Origin: JBBSDP01 sp038240605
GTDB taxonomy: Bacteria > Planctomycetota > Phycisphaerae > Tepidisphaerales > Tepidisphaeraceae
DNA: 64,000 nt
Reading direction: 5' to 3'
Assembly: GCA_038240605.1 (NCBI GenBank)
Contig: JBBSDP010000004.1
Location: 87,095-151,094 of the forward strand
Part shown: positions 41,546 to 50,804 of the stretch, piece after piece
Layout of the letters: each line of letters starts with the position of its first letter
Position numbering within the stretch: the stretch's first letter is position 1
Position numbers and translations under genes: made by a program
The notes under the pieces: generated by a model
Told to the model about the DNA's origin: nothing
Database searches by the model: none
Seen by the model: only the letters and a program-made list of their open reading frames with translations

Positions 41546-42708
41546 AGCGTCATCCCCGTGGTCAAGGCCCCAGGGGGCGGAGCTGCCCCGTCGATCACCA
41601 CCGGTTCGACGGCACGACGGTGCCGCAAGCGCGGCGTCGTCACCGGCGATCGCTCGAATGATTCGACCAGGAGGCACGATGCCCAGTGCGATGGCCCGAC
41701 TTCGCGCAGCTCCGGCTCACGCGTTGCGCAAGTCTTCAGCACGTTGAACTGCTCCCCGGCCGAGCGCACCTCGACGACGTCCGCCGGAGCCACCCGCGCT
41801 GCGGCATCACGGGTTCGCGGGCAGCGCGGGTGAAACTTGCAGCCGGTGGGAAACTTCGCGGGGTTCGGCACGGTGCCGGCGATCGTGGCCAGCCTCCCCT
41901 CGTCGGTGGACAGCTTCGGCACAGACCTGAAAAGACCTTCGGTGTAGGGGTGCTGCGGCCGATCGAAGAGGTCTTCCACCGTCGCAAATTCCACGATTCG
42001 GCTGGCGTACATCACGCCGACCACGTCGGCGTTCTCCGCGACCACGCCCAGGTCGTGCGTGATGAGCAGGATCGACATGCCCCGTTCCTTCTGAAGCTTG
42101 CGCAGCAGCTCGAGGATCTGCGCCTGGATCGTCACGTCCAGCGCGGTCGTCGGCTCATCGGCGATCAGAAGTTTGGGACGGCAGGAAAGGGCCATCGCGA
42201 TCATCACCCGCTGCCGCATGCCGCCGGACATCTGGTGCGGGTATTCGTGAATGCGACGCCGTGGATCGGCGATCCCCACATCGTGAAGCGCCTCTTCGGC
42301 GATGCGGTACGCCTCGCGCGAGGAGACGCCCTGGTGCAGCGTAATCGCTTCGACGATCTGGTCCCCGATCGAGTAGACCGGATTGAGCGAGGTCATCGGC
42401 TCCTGGAAGATCATCGCGATTTCCTTGCCCCGTACCCCGCGCATCTCGCGCTCGGAGAGGGTAAGCAGGTCGCGACCTTCCATGAGCACCCGCCCGCCAA
42501 TCACCTTCCCCGGCGGAGAGGGGATCAGGCGCAGGATCGACATCGCCGTCACCGATTTTCCGCACCCGCTCTCCCCCACGATCGCAACCGTCTGGCCCGG
42601 AAATACGGAGAACGAAACATCGTTAACCGGGCGGATCTCGCCTCGATTGGTATCGAAGCCAATCGTGAGGTTCGAGACTTCCAGGAGTGGTTGCGAAGGT
42701 GTCGGCAT
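41542..42708 (-). CDS. oppD: Oligopeptide/dipeptide ABC transporter ATP-binding protein (OppD/DppD type)
   Basis: This 388-residue ATPase has Walker A GESGCGKSV, signature QMSGGMRQRVMIAMAL, Walker B LLIADEPTTALD and the C-terminal GCKFHPRCPRTRDAA cysteine motif, which in relatives can bind an iron-sulfur cluster. The order L-L-E-V-S-N-L at the start and VNDVSFSVFPGQTVAI fit OppD. It pairs with OppF to energise the permeases upstream. The ATG at 42708 is 28 bp after the OppC stop. Confidence 0.93.
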   Translation of the reverse strand: MPTPSQPLLEVSNLTIGFDTNRGEIRPVNDVSFSVFPGQTVAIVGESGCGKSVTAMSILRLIPSPPGKVIGGRVLMEGRDLLTLSEREMRGVRGKEIAMIFQEPMTSLNPVYSIGDQIVEAITLHQGVSSREAYRIAEEALHDVGIADPRRRIHEYPHQMSGGMRQRVMIAMALSCRPKLLIADEPTTALDVTIQAQILELLRKLQKERGMSILLITHDLGVVAENADVVGVMYASRIVEFATVEDLFDRPQHPYTEGLFRSVPKLSTDEGRLATIAGTVPNPAKFPTGCKFHPRCPRTRDAAARVAPADVVEVRSAGEQFNVLKTCATREPELREVGPSHWASCLLVESFERSPVTTPRLRHRRAVEPVVIDGAAPPPGALTTGMTL

Positions 42709-42736
42709 GGTTCGGTTGTCTCTGGTCGCCGTCAAC

Positions 42737-43993
42737 TCAGTCACGCTTGCGCAGCTTGGGGTCCAGCGCATCCCGCACGGCCTCGCCGACGAGGTTATAC
42801 GCAAAAACGGTCAGGAAAATGGCAAGCCCGGGAAAGATCGCGATCGTCAGCACGACGCCCGCCCCGCCGGCGCGCGCCTGGTTCAATAAACTGCCCCAGC
42901 TCGACTCGTTGACAAGCCCAAGTCCCAGGAACGTGAGGATGCTCTCAACAAGGATCGCGCTGGCCACGCCGAACGTGGTGTTCACGAGGATGGGGGTCAG
43001 CGCGTTAATCAACATGTGCCGGAACAGGATCAACCGCCTGGGCAGGCCCGCGGCGACTGCCGCCTGCACGAAGTCGAGCTTGCGAAGGGTGAGGAACTCG
43101 CCGCGCAGGAACCGTGCATAGCCCGTCCAGCCGGTCAGGCCGATGACGGTCATCAGCAGGTAAATGCTTCGCTCCTGGATGAACGCAGTGACGGTGAACA
43201 GGAGCAGCAATCGGGGAATAGCCTCAAATATCTCGATCAAGCGCATGCCGAAGAGATCGACCGCGCCGACGAAATAGCCCATCAGGCCGCCGACGAATAC
43301 CCCAATGACCACGGCGATTCCAGTCGAGATGAAGCCGACGGATAGCGCGATGCGAGATGCGTGGATAATGTTGCTGAACAGGTCGGCGCCGTTCGTATCC
43401 GTGCCGAGCCAATGCTGGCGGCTGGGAGGCTTCAGCCGTGCATCTCGCACGTCGCGAAGACGGTCGTTAGGAGAATAGGGAATCGGGGCATACCACGCCT
43501 TCTGTACCTTTCCTTCCGCGGCCCATTCGCGGTATTGCTCGTAAACCACGTTAGTTGGAGTTCGCGTTACCAGCATGCATAGCGGCACGACGACCACGAG
43601 CATGCCTGCGATGATGCCAAGCGACGCAAGCGGCGAAAACCAGCGCCCCGCAGCCAGGATGGTGACGGTAAAAAACGTGATCAGCAGGATGATGTCGGAC
43701 CCGGTCAGGTACCGCCACAGCGGGCTTGACCAGGTCCCGTTCATCTTCAGAAGGATCGGGTGGGAGTTGGCGATGAACGGCGCGAAGACAGCCCATGCGG
43801 CGACGATGGCGAGCCACGTCAGACCCGCACGCGCGCCCCGGGACGTGACCGTATCCAACACCGCCTGGCGGAGAAAGTTGCGCGGGGGCGGCTCGCGGTC
43901 GCCGTCATCAAGGCGCTCTGTCCGTTCGCGCCTCGAATGTGGCGCGGCGGGGTCAGGAGCCCGGTCGAGCGCTTCGGCGGCTTCAATCGACAT
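42737..43993 (-). CDS. Peptide ABC transporter permease, OppC/DppC type (set 1)
   Basis: The 418-residue protein has a long hydrophilic N-terminal extension (about 40 residues), then the OppC_N segment and a binding-protein-dependent permease domain with the EAA-like loop AAVAAGLPRRLILFRHMLINALTPILV. The stretch WLGTDTNGADLFSNIIHASRIALSVG is typical of OppC. Start overlaps the upstream OppB gene by 11 bp. A large region between the first two membrane segments makes it longer than average OppC. Confidence 0.92.
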   Translation of the reverse strand: MSIEAAEALDRAPDPAAPHSRRERTERLDDGDREPPPRNFLRQAVLDTVTSRGARAGLTWLAIVAAWAVFAPFIANSHPILLKMNGTWSSPLWRYLTGSDIILLITFFTVTILAAGRWFSPLASLGIIAGMLVVVVPLCMLVTRTPTNVVYEQYREWAAEGKVQKAWYAPIPYSPNDRLRDVRDARLKPPSRQHWLGTDTNGADLFSNIIHASRIALSVGFISTGIAVVIGVFVGGLMGYFVGAVDLFGMRLIEIFEAIPRLLLLFTVTAFIQERSIYLLMTVIGLTGWTGYARFLRGEFLTLRKLDFVQAAVAAGLPRRLILFRHMLINALTPILVNTTFGVASAILVESILTFLGLGLVNESSWGSLLNQARAGGAGVVLTIAIFPGLAIFLTVFAYNLVGEAVRDALDPKLRKRD

Positions 43994-45065
43994 AGCTCAC
44001 CCGTGGGTCCGCGACAGCGTAAGCGAGGTCGGCCAGCAGATATCCGGCCAATAGCAGGACGCTGGCGATCAGCGTGAGCGAAAGCAACAACTCCCGATCC
44101 CTCGCATTGGCGGCGTCCACGGCGAGCTTACCCATTCCCGGGATCCCGAAGATGGTCTCCACAACCACCGCGCCTCCCACCAGTCCCGCGAGCAAGCCGG
44201 ACGATGCGGTGATCAGGGAGATCAGGCTGTTGCGCACGGCGTGGCGAAATATCACCACGCGCTCGTTTAATCCCTTGGCGCGCGCGGTGCGGACGAAATC
44301 CAGCCCGAGCGTCTCCAGGAGTGATCCGCGCGTGAGGCGCGAGAGGAACGCGAAGCCGCTGTAACTGATGCACCAGAGCGGCAAGACCAGGTGCCAGGCC
44401 GTATCGAGCAGATATCCGCGATGGAAGCCGTCCGGACCCCACGTGGGGAAAAAAGGCATGGAATCGGCAAGGAGGTCATGGAGACCGTTGCTCGGAAACC
44501 ACTGGAGCTTGTTGTTGCTGGTCAACAGCGCGATGCACATCACGCCGACCCAGATATCCGGGAGCGAGAAAAGCCCGAGCAGGACGAACCCGAGACCGAC
44601 GTCGGTCAGCGTTCCGCGCTTCCGCGCCGCGCGAATTCCAGTGCCGATCGCAATCAGGTAGACCAGCGGTAGCGAGCAACTCTCCAGAATGAGACTGACC
44701 GGAAGCGCCTCCCCGATCAGCTCCGCCACCGGACGTTGACGGGAAAAGCTTTCTCCCAGGTCCGGCCATTTCAGTCCGAACCGTGACGACGCGGGAAAGC
44801 CGGCGCCACGATCCTTCACGCCAATTGGCGATACCTTGTTGAGCCATTTGAAGTATTGGTAAGGAAGCGGCTTATCCAGGTCATAGCGGGCCTTGAGGTA
44901 GGCTTCGCGCGCCTTGCGCTCGGCCGGCCGCAATTGCATGTCGGCGCTGAGCAACGCCCCGCCGATTCCGCCAGGCGACAAAGCGGAAAATGCGAATACG
45001 ACCGCGGTCATTCCGATCAACGTCGGAACCATCAGCAGCAGTCGCCGAATAATGTAAGTCGCCAT
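43983..45065 (-). CDS. Peptide ABC transporter permease, OppB/DppB type (set 1)
   Basis: This 360-residue protein starts MATYIIRRLLLMVPTLIGMTAVVF, the standard OppB N-terminus, and has about six membrane segments and the loop ARAKGLNERVVIFRHAVRNSLISLI. It would form a channel heterodimer with the OppC encoded by the overlapping next gene. The binding protein OppA (set 1) ends 36 bp upstream. A segment of about 90 residues between the first two membrane helices is larger than in E. coli OppB. Confidence 0.92.
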   Translation of the reverse strand: MATYIIRRLLLMVPTLIGMTAVVFAFSALSPGGIGGALLSADMQLRPAERKAREAYLKARYDLDKPLPYQYFKWLNKVSPIGVKDRGAGFPASSRFGLKWPDLGESFSRQRPVAELIGEALPVSLILESCSLPLVYLIAIGTGIRAARKRGTLTDVGLGFVLLGLFSLPDIWVGVMCIALLTSNNKLQWFPSNGLHDLLADSMPFFPTWGPDGFHRGYLLDTAWHLVLPLWCISYSGFAFLSRLTRGSLLETLGLDFVRTARAKGLNERVVIFRHAVRNSLISLITASSGLLAGLVGGAVVVETIFGIPGMGKLAVDAANARDRELLLSLTLIASVLLLAGYLLADLAYAVADPRVSYVD

Positions 45066-45101
45066 ATCGATCGCGTGCTGGACCAGCGGGCGGCGTTATC
45101 G

Positions 45102-46991
45102 TCAGTTCGCGTACTTTTGCATCGCCTTTGGGACGTACCAGGGGATCGGCATGCTCTCGCGGTAGATCAAGTTCAGTCCGAGCTTCGAGTACGTGACGTT
45201 TTGAATGCGCTTGTCCATTAAACGGAGGCTCTTGCGGCTCACGAGAAACGTGTACGGCTGGTCCTCGGCCAGGATGCGGTGGGCCTGATGCCAGAGCTCC
45301 ATCCGCTTCTTGACATCGATCGTCTGTCGCGCCTGTTCGATGATCTTGTCCAGCGCGGGATTGCTGTACGACATGAAGTTGTCGCCCTGGTCCTGAATCT
45401 GGCTGGAATCGAATTCCTGAAACAGGTCACTCTCGGCGCTGCCTCCCCAACCCAGGCTCACGACCTCAAAGTCGTGGTTGTTTAATTTCTGGGTGAGGAT
45501 CGGCCAATCGATGGGATCCGGGTCCATCGTGATTCCCGCCTTGGCGTAACCGTCCTTGATGAGCAGCACGACCCGGTCAAAGGTCGCGTTTCCGCTCCCG
45601 TACGTGAGCTTGAAGCGAAACGGTTCACCCGTGTCCAGGCTTCGGATCACCCCACTTCCGTCCGTGTCCCGGAAACCGGCGTCGGCCAACAATTTCTTGG
45701 CCGCATTGGGATCGTAAGGCAGCGGCTTGATCGACGGATCTTCCTGCGGCGAACCCGCGGTGAACGGACCGCTGATCGGCGTGGCGTACCCGAGAAAGAT
45801 GTCTTTGGCGATTCGCTCGCGGTCGGTCAGCAAGGTCATCGCCTTGCGCACGCGCGGGTCGGCGAAACGTGTCGGCTTGCCGCCGCGCTTTTGGTTCCAG
45901 GCGATGTAAAAGTACCCGTTCATCGGCGAGCTGTATTCGAAATGGTTCGCGTGCGCCGTAGTGCGTGGATCATCCAGGAGGCGCTTGTACTGTTCTGGCT
46001 GTGGACCGAACACGTCCAGCTCCCCGTTGCCAAACATGGTTTCTTCGGCGGCTTCTTCCTGCACCTCGAGATAAACCAGCCGGTTGAAGGGGCTGGGATC
46101 GCCCCAGTAGTTCTCGTTGCGCACCAGCTCGACCTTTTGCCCTGGTCGCCACGCGGTCGGGCTCGGCATGCGGTAAGGACCTGTGCCCATCAGCAGGCCC
46201 GGGTTCGTGTTGATCTCCTCCTCGGAGAACTTGGAATAAAAGTGCCTGGGAACGATCGAAAGCGTGCCGCACAAGTCGAAACTTTCGAAATATGGCTCTT
46301 TCATGGTGAAGACGATCTGATCGTCTCCCTTTTTCTCCACGCTCTTGATCTTGTCGTAGTAGGCCCGCTGCCGCGCCGCCGCAATTTTCGGGTTCATGAT
46401 GATCTGATAGGAGAAGAGCACGTCATCGGCCGTCATCGGCTCGCCGTCGGAGAACAGGACACCTTTGCGGAGCAGGAACGTGATGGTCAAACCGTCGTCG
46501 CTGACCTTCCAATTGCGGGCGAGCTGCGGCAGGTAATCGAGTGTGTCGGGGTCGCGATAGACGAGCCCTTCCAGCACCTTCGCCTGAACCCAATCGCCGT
46601 ACAGGTCGCTGCTGACGAGCGGCGTGATCTTTGGCAGCTTGGTGCCGAAGTTATCGATCAACCAATCACCGCGCGCAAAGTCCGGGCGGGTTTTAGCCTT
46701 GGCCAGATCGCCGAAGGGATCGCCGCGCTTGGGCCACTGCTCGGCGATAACAGTCGTGGTAGGTCCGCCGCCGGCCTGCTGGGTGGTGGGGCTTACACTG
46801 ACGTTGGCGCCTTCGTTGACGGCCCGGCGGATCGCAGCCAGTTGGGTCTTCTGCTCCTCGTTATCGCGCTGGAGGCCTTGCAGGACGTTCCACTGACGGT
46901 CGAGCTGCTTCATGCCAAGCACCACGACGGCGATCAGGATCAGCAGCAGCACGCATACGACCAGGTCGCGAAAGCCGAATCGGTTCTCCAT
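45102..46991 (-). CDS. Peptide-binding protein (SBP_bac_5) with uncleaved N-terminal membrane anchor and coiled coil (set 1)
   Basis: The 629-residue protein has the family-5 solute-binding fold (PLVSSDLYGDWVQAKVLEGLVYRDPDTLDYLPQLARNW, TITFLLRKGVLFSDGEPMTADDVLFS, NPALDKIIEQARQT). Instead of a lipobox it starts with a membrane segment (about residues 9-29, LVVCVLLLILIAVVVLGM) followed by a predicted coiled coil (LQGLQRDNEEQKTQLAAIRRA) and a Ser/Thr/Gly linker, so it is probably tethered and perhaps oligomeric. The ATG at 46991 (MENRFGF) is chosen over one 11 codons upstream for signal-anchor fit. Confidence 0.9.
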   Translation of the reverse strand: MENRFGFRDLVVCVLLLILIAVVVLGMKQLDRQWNVLQGLQRDNEEQKTQLAAIRRAVNEGANVSVSPTTQQAGGGPTTTVIAEQWPKRGDPFGDLAKAKTRPDFARGDWLIDNFGTKLPKITPLVSSDLYGDWVQAKVLEGLVYRDPDTLDYLPQLARNWKVSDDGLTITFLLRKGVLFSDGEPMTADDVLFSYQIIMNPKIAAARQRAYYDKIKSVEKKGDDQIVFTMKEPYFESFDLCGTLSIVPRHFYSKFSEEEINTNPGLLMGTGPYRMPSPTAWRPGQKVELVRNENYWGDPSPFNRLVYLEVQEEAAEETMFGNGELDVFGPQPEQYKRLLDDPRTTAHANHFEYSSPMNGYFYIAWNQKRGGKPTRFADPRVRKAMTLLTDRERIAKDIFLGYATPISGPFTAGSPQEDPSIKPLPYDPNAAKKLLADAGFRDTDGSGVIRSLDTGEPFRFKLTYGSGNATFDRVVLLIKDGYAKAGITMDPDPIDWPILTQKLNNHDFEVVSLGWGGSAESDLFQEFDSSQIQDQGDNFMSYSNPALDKIIEQARQTIDVKKRMELWHQAHRILAEDQPYTFLVSRKSLRLMDKRIQNVTYSKLGLNLIYRESMPIPWYVPKAMQKYAN

Positions 46992-47084
46992 AGGTCCGCA
47001 ATTCCGTATCCGCCGATGGCTCAAGGGTGCGCCGCCGGGATGATGCGGCGCGGAGCCCGCTTCGACGGCCCGCGGTGGATGACA

Positions 47085-48083
47085 TTAGATTTTTGCCGCG
47101 TCGCGTTTGGGGTCGAACACGTCGCGCAACCCATCGCCCAGGAAATTTAAGCTCAGTAATGTTACGGCTAAAAAGGTACACGGGACCACCAGTAACCACA
47201 AACGCGCATGGATGGGGTTGAGCGCCTTGCTCATCCCTTCGCTGGCCAGCGAGCCCCAGGTGGGGAGCGGCGGCTGGATGCCGACACCGAGGAAGCTCAG
47301 GAAGGATTCCTGGAGGATCGCGGAAGGAACGGTCAGCGTGGCGTAGACCATGATGGGCCCGATCAGGTTGGGCAGGAGGTGGCGGAGGAAGATGCGGCGT
47401 TCCTTCAGCCCGGTTGCCCGACATGCTTCGATGAACGGCTGAGACCGGAGTGAAAGGACTTGGCCACGAATCACGCGCGCCATCGTCAACCAGCTCACCA
47501 GGCCGATCGCAAGGAAGAGCACGAAGAGGTTGGCAGCGCTCGTCGCGGAGTACCAGTGCTCGCTCCCCCATTGCATCCGCGCAAAGAGGTTGGTCAGCGG
47601 CCCCTCCAAGGCGATCTTGAAGAGGATCACCAGGAGGATGTAAGGCAAGCCGTAGAGGACGTCGACGCTGCGCATAAGCAGCGCATCCAGCCACCCGCCG
47701 CGATAACCCGCCACCACGCCGACCGTCACGCCCAGCGTCACGGCGATCGCCGCCGCGCCGATGCCGATGCTTAGGCTGATCAGCCCGCCGAGAAGGCTTC
47801 GTCCCAGCAGGCTATGGCCGAGCGAGTCGGTGCCGAACCACAACGCGACCGAATTCAACCGCGGCGACTGAAGTGATTGCTGCGGATTCTGTTGATCGTA
47901 ATAGAGCGGGTGGCCGGAGCGAGTGGTCCAGGGAAGCGAAGCCAGGCACGCGATCAGGATCGCCAGCAGCACCCCCCCGCCGAGCAGCACCCGACGGCTC
48001 GCCACGACGCGCCGCCAAAGCCCATCGGACGACTCGGCGGCAACAAAGCGTTCAGGCGTCGCCTCGGGCGCAATCGCTGTCAT
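47085..48083 (-). CDS. Peptide ABC transporter permease, OppC/DppC type (set 2)
   Basis: The 332-residue protein shows the OppC form: WFGTDSLGHSLLGRSLLGGLISLSIG, the loop ACRATGLKERRIFLRHLLPNLIGPIMV, and LNFLGDGLRDVFDPK at the C-terminus. It follows the set 2 OppB gene by 25 bp. The set 2 permeases have no ATPase genes of their own in this operon. Confidence 0.93.
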   Translation of the reverse strand: MTAIAPEATPERFVAAESSDGLWRRVVASRRVLLGGGVLLAILIACLASLPWTTRSGHPLYYDQQNPQQSLQSPRLNSVALWFGTDSLGHSLLGRSLLGGLISLSIGIGAAAIAVTLGVTVGVVAGYRGGWLDALLMRSVDVLYGLPYILLVILFKIALEGPLTNLFARMQWGSEHWYSATSAANLFVLFLAIGLVSWLTMARVIRGQVLSLRSQPFIEACRATGLKERRIFLRHLLPNLIGPIMVYATLTVPSAILQESFLSFLGVGIQPPLPTWGSLASEGMSKALNPIHARLWLLVVPCTFLAVTLLSLNFLGDGLRDVFDPKRDAAKI

Positions 48084-48108
48084 CGTGGGTGAGAGTTATA
48101 CTCGATTC

Positions 48109-49038
48109 TTACATGGCTTTCGCGGTGACGTCGATGCGCGGATCGATGAACGCGTATCCGATATCGACCAGCAGGTTGAAGGTGAGCAGGAACAGCGAGT
48201 AGACCATGACCGTGCCGAGGATCAGCGTCTGGTCTCGATTGAGCACGCTGTTCACGAAGTGCTGGCCGAGGCCGTTGATGTTGAAGACCTTCTCGACCAC
48301 GAAGGAGCCGGTCAGCGTGGCGGCGGCGGCGGGACCGAGGAAGCTGAATACGGGCAGGAACGCGTTTCGGAACGCATGCCGCCAGATCACGGCCTCTCGC
48401 GCCAGCCCCTTGGCGCGAGCGGTGCGGACGTAGTCGGCGTTCAACACGTCGATCATGCTCGCCCGCGTCAGCCGTGCGATGTAGGCCAGCGGCATGAGCG
48501 ACAGGGCGACGGCTGGCAGCACCATCTGGCGAAACGTTCCCCACCCGGCGCTGGGCAGCCAGTGCAGTTTGTCGCTGAAGAGGACGATGAGCACGCCTGC
48601 GACGACGAAGCCGGGCAGACTGATGCCGACCAGGGCCGCGAAAAGGCTGGCGTAGTCGAACGCGCCCCCGCGGCGCACCGCCGCCAGCGTCCCGACGAAC
48701 GACCCGGCAATCAGCGCGATCGCCATGGCGAACAATCCGAGCGTCACCGAGATCGGCAGCGACGTGAAGAGGATGTCGTTAACCGACCATCCTTTGTAAA
48801 CCAGGCTCGGGCCCAGGTCGCCGCCGACCATCTTCACAGGGTAATACGCGAGAAACGTATACCAGTGTTCCGCGTGAAACTGCTGCTTGAGCTGCTCCAG
48901 CGCCACCGGGTTCAACTTCCGATCCGTCTGCTCGAACGGCGTCCCGGGTGCAACCCAGGCCAGCAAAAACGTGATGACGTAAATGATCAGCAGGATGAGC
49001 GGGAACTGCGCCAGACGCCAGAGGAGAAAACGAAACAC
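48109..49038 (-). CDS. Peptide ABC transporter permease, OppB/DppB type (set 2)
   Basis: This 309-residue protein begins MFRFLLWRLAQFPLILLIIYVITFLLAWVAPG, typical of OppB, and carries ARAKGLAREAVIWRHAFRNAFLPVFSFLG and FVVEKVFNINGLGQHFVNSV. Length matches canonical OppB. It lies 44 bp after the set 2 binding protein gene and 25 bp before OppC. Confidence 0.93.
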   Translation of the reverse strand: MFRFLLWRLAQFPLILLIIYVITFLLAWVAPGTPFEQTDRKLNPVALEQLKQQFHAEHWYTFLAYYPVKMVGGDLGPSLVYKGWSVNDILFTSLPISVTLGLFAMAIALIAGSFVGTLAAVRRGGAFDYASLFAALVGISLPGFVVAGVLIVLFSDKLHWLPSAGWGTFRQMVLPAVALSLMPLAYIARLTRASMIDVLNADYVRTARAKGLAREAVIWRHAFRNAFLPVFSFLGPAAAATLTGSFVVEKVFNINGLGQHFVNSVLNRDQTLILGTVMVYSLFLLTFNLLVDIGYAFIDPRIDVTAKAM

Positions 49039-49082
49039 GCGGGGATTCTACAGCCAATCGCCGAGCCGCACGAATCGTTGCC

Positions 49083-50792
49083 TCACCGACGATCGACCTT
49101 CACCGATTGCATCATGATCATCTGCCGCGCATCCAGCGGGATGCCCTGGACGTTGTCGCGGTACAGGTACCGGCCAACGTACTGAAACAGCGGGACGATC
49201 GGTGCATCCTCGAGCATCAGATTTTCAGCATCCGCCAGGATCTTCAGGCGCTTGTGCTGATCCGGCTCGACCGCCGCGCGCTCGAGCAGTTCGTCATACG
49301 CGGTGTTTTTCCAGGCAGGGTTGTTGTTGTCGCTGGTGGACTTGTAAACGTCGGTGAAGGTCGAGGGGTCGTCGTAGTCGCCGTACCAGCTTCCGCGGCA
49401 GACGTCGAACTCGTGCTGGTGCAGTCGGTCGCCGAAGACCTTGATCTCCACGCCCTCCAGATCGAGGACCACGCCCAGCGTCTGCTGCCACTGACGGCGA
49501 ATAACCTGGGCAACCTCTCCGTGCTGCGTGAAGTCGTTGTTGAAGAGGATCCGGACCCGTGGAAAACCCGCGCCACCCCGGTAACCCGCCTCGGCCAGGA
49601 GGCGGGCAGCTTCCTGGGGCTGATAGGCAATACCGGGAGGTGAGACGTAATCGGCGAAGACGCCGCGCGGGATGTACGTCGTCGCGATCGGCTCGCCGGT
49701 GCGGGTGACGTTCTCGACGATCGGCCGCTTGTCGATCGCCATGGAAAATGCGCGTCGGACGCGCGCGTCGGCGAACGGATTCTTGACGCCGTTGGGAAGC
49801 GTGGGGTTGCAGTTGAAGTCGTAGAAGTAGGTGCCAAAGGCCGGGATCAAATGCAAATCCTTTCGTCCTTTGTCCAGCAGGTCGGCGGCCATGTCTCCAT
49901 CGACGTCTGCCAGCCAGTCCACGCCGCCACCCTCATACATCCGAAATTGCGCGAGAGCGTCGTCGGCATAGATCTGGTCGATCACCCGGCTCTGCACTGC
50001 CCCCGCGTTCCAGTAATGCGGGCTCGCGGTCAGGCGCACCCGGCGTTTGAATGACCATTCCTTCAGCGCATACGGACCGTTGCTCACCAGGTTGGGCGGT
50101 CGCGTAAAAGACTGGTCGTAGGAGGCGATGTACGTCCCGGTTGAATCAAGCTGGGCGAATGCCTTCATGCACGGCTCGTACTGGGGGAAGAACGGAATGT
50201 ACGCACAGAGCGACGGAAAATACGCGACGGGATGTTCGAGCGTGACGCGAAGCGTCAGGCGGTCAGGCGCTTCGACGCCCACCTGCCCGAAATCGGGCGC
50301 AATGGGCTTGCTGCCCTGTCGCTTTGCCTTGTCCCACGCCGCGAGTGCTTCTTTCCACTTCCCGTAGGCGTCCTCGTAGTTTCGAGCCCCTTTGAGGTAA
50401 TCAAAGAGGTACGTGTACTCGCCCGGCTGCTCGAGCATGCGCCTCCAGCCGAAGATGAAGTCGCCGGAGGTGAGCGGCTTGCCATCGCTCCACCGCGCGG
50501 TGGGCCGGATATGGAAGGTATAGACGGTCTTGTCGGCGCTGAGCTCGATGCGATCGGCGACGCCGGGGATCGGCTCGAGTGTCTTGGGGTCGAGCGTGTA
50601 GAGACCTTCCCAGAGCTGATAAGCCAGACGGATGTCCTGCATCCAGGACATCACCCCCAGGTCCAGGGTCTTGTTCTCACCACGGTTGATGAAGGTGAAA
50701 TCAGCCCGGCGTTCGACCGCCCCGCCCGACCAGAACATCGCGCCCGCAAGCAGGACCAGCAGCCCCAGCGGAATGAGGGACAGGCGAAGCAT
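49083..50792 (-). CDS. Peptide-binding protein (SBP_bac_5, OppA-like, set 2)
   Basis: The 569-residue protein starts with a hydrophobic signal or anchor (MLRLSLIPLGLLVLLAGAMFWSGGA) lacking a lipobox cysteine, then the OppA fold: GVMSWMQDIRLAYQLWEGLYTLDPKTLEPIPGVADRIEL, TYTFHIRPTARWSDGKPLTSGDFIFGWRRML, NNNPAWKNTAYDELLERA. The FIFGWRR and NNPAW signatures are those of E. coli OppA-type oligopeptide binders. It starts 12 bp after the preceding secreted-protein gene. Confidence 0.93.
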   Translation of the reverse strand: MLRLSLIPLGLLVLLAGAMFWSGGAVERRADFTFINRGENKTLDLGVMSWMQDIRLAYQLWEGLYTLDPKTLEPIPGVADRIELSADKTVYTFHIRPTARWSDGKPLTSGDFIFGWRRMLEQPGEYTYLFDYLKGARNYEDAYGKWKEALAAWDKAKRQGSKPIAPDFGQVGVEAPDRLTLRVTLEHPVAYFPSLCAYIPFFPQYEPCMKAFAQLDSTGTYIASYDQSFTRPPNLVSNGPYALKEWSFKRRVRLTASPHYWNAGAVQSRVIDQIYADDALAQFRMYEGGGVDWLADVDGDMAADLLDKGRKDLHLIPAFGTYFYDFNCNPTLPNGVKNPFADARVRRAFSMAIDKRPIVENVTRTGEPIATTYIPRGVFADYVSPPGIAYQPQEAARLLAEAGYRGGAGFPRVRILFNNDFTQHGEVAQVIRRQWQQTLGVVLDLEGVEIKVFGDRLHQHEFDVCRGSWYGDYDDPSTFTDVYKSTSDNNNPAWKNTAYDELLERAAVEPDQHKRLKILADAENLMLEDAPIVPLFQYVGRYLYRDNVQGIPLDARQMIMMQSVKVDRR

Positions 50793-50804
50793 TGGGACGG
50801 CAGA

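Noticed and set aside
45891..47150. Plus-strand frame of 419 codons across the peptide-binding protein gene
   Set aside because: Antisense shadow of a well-recognised SBP_bac_5 gene and the following intergenic region.
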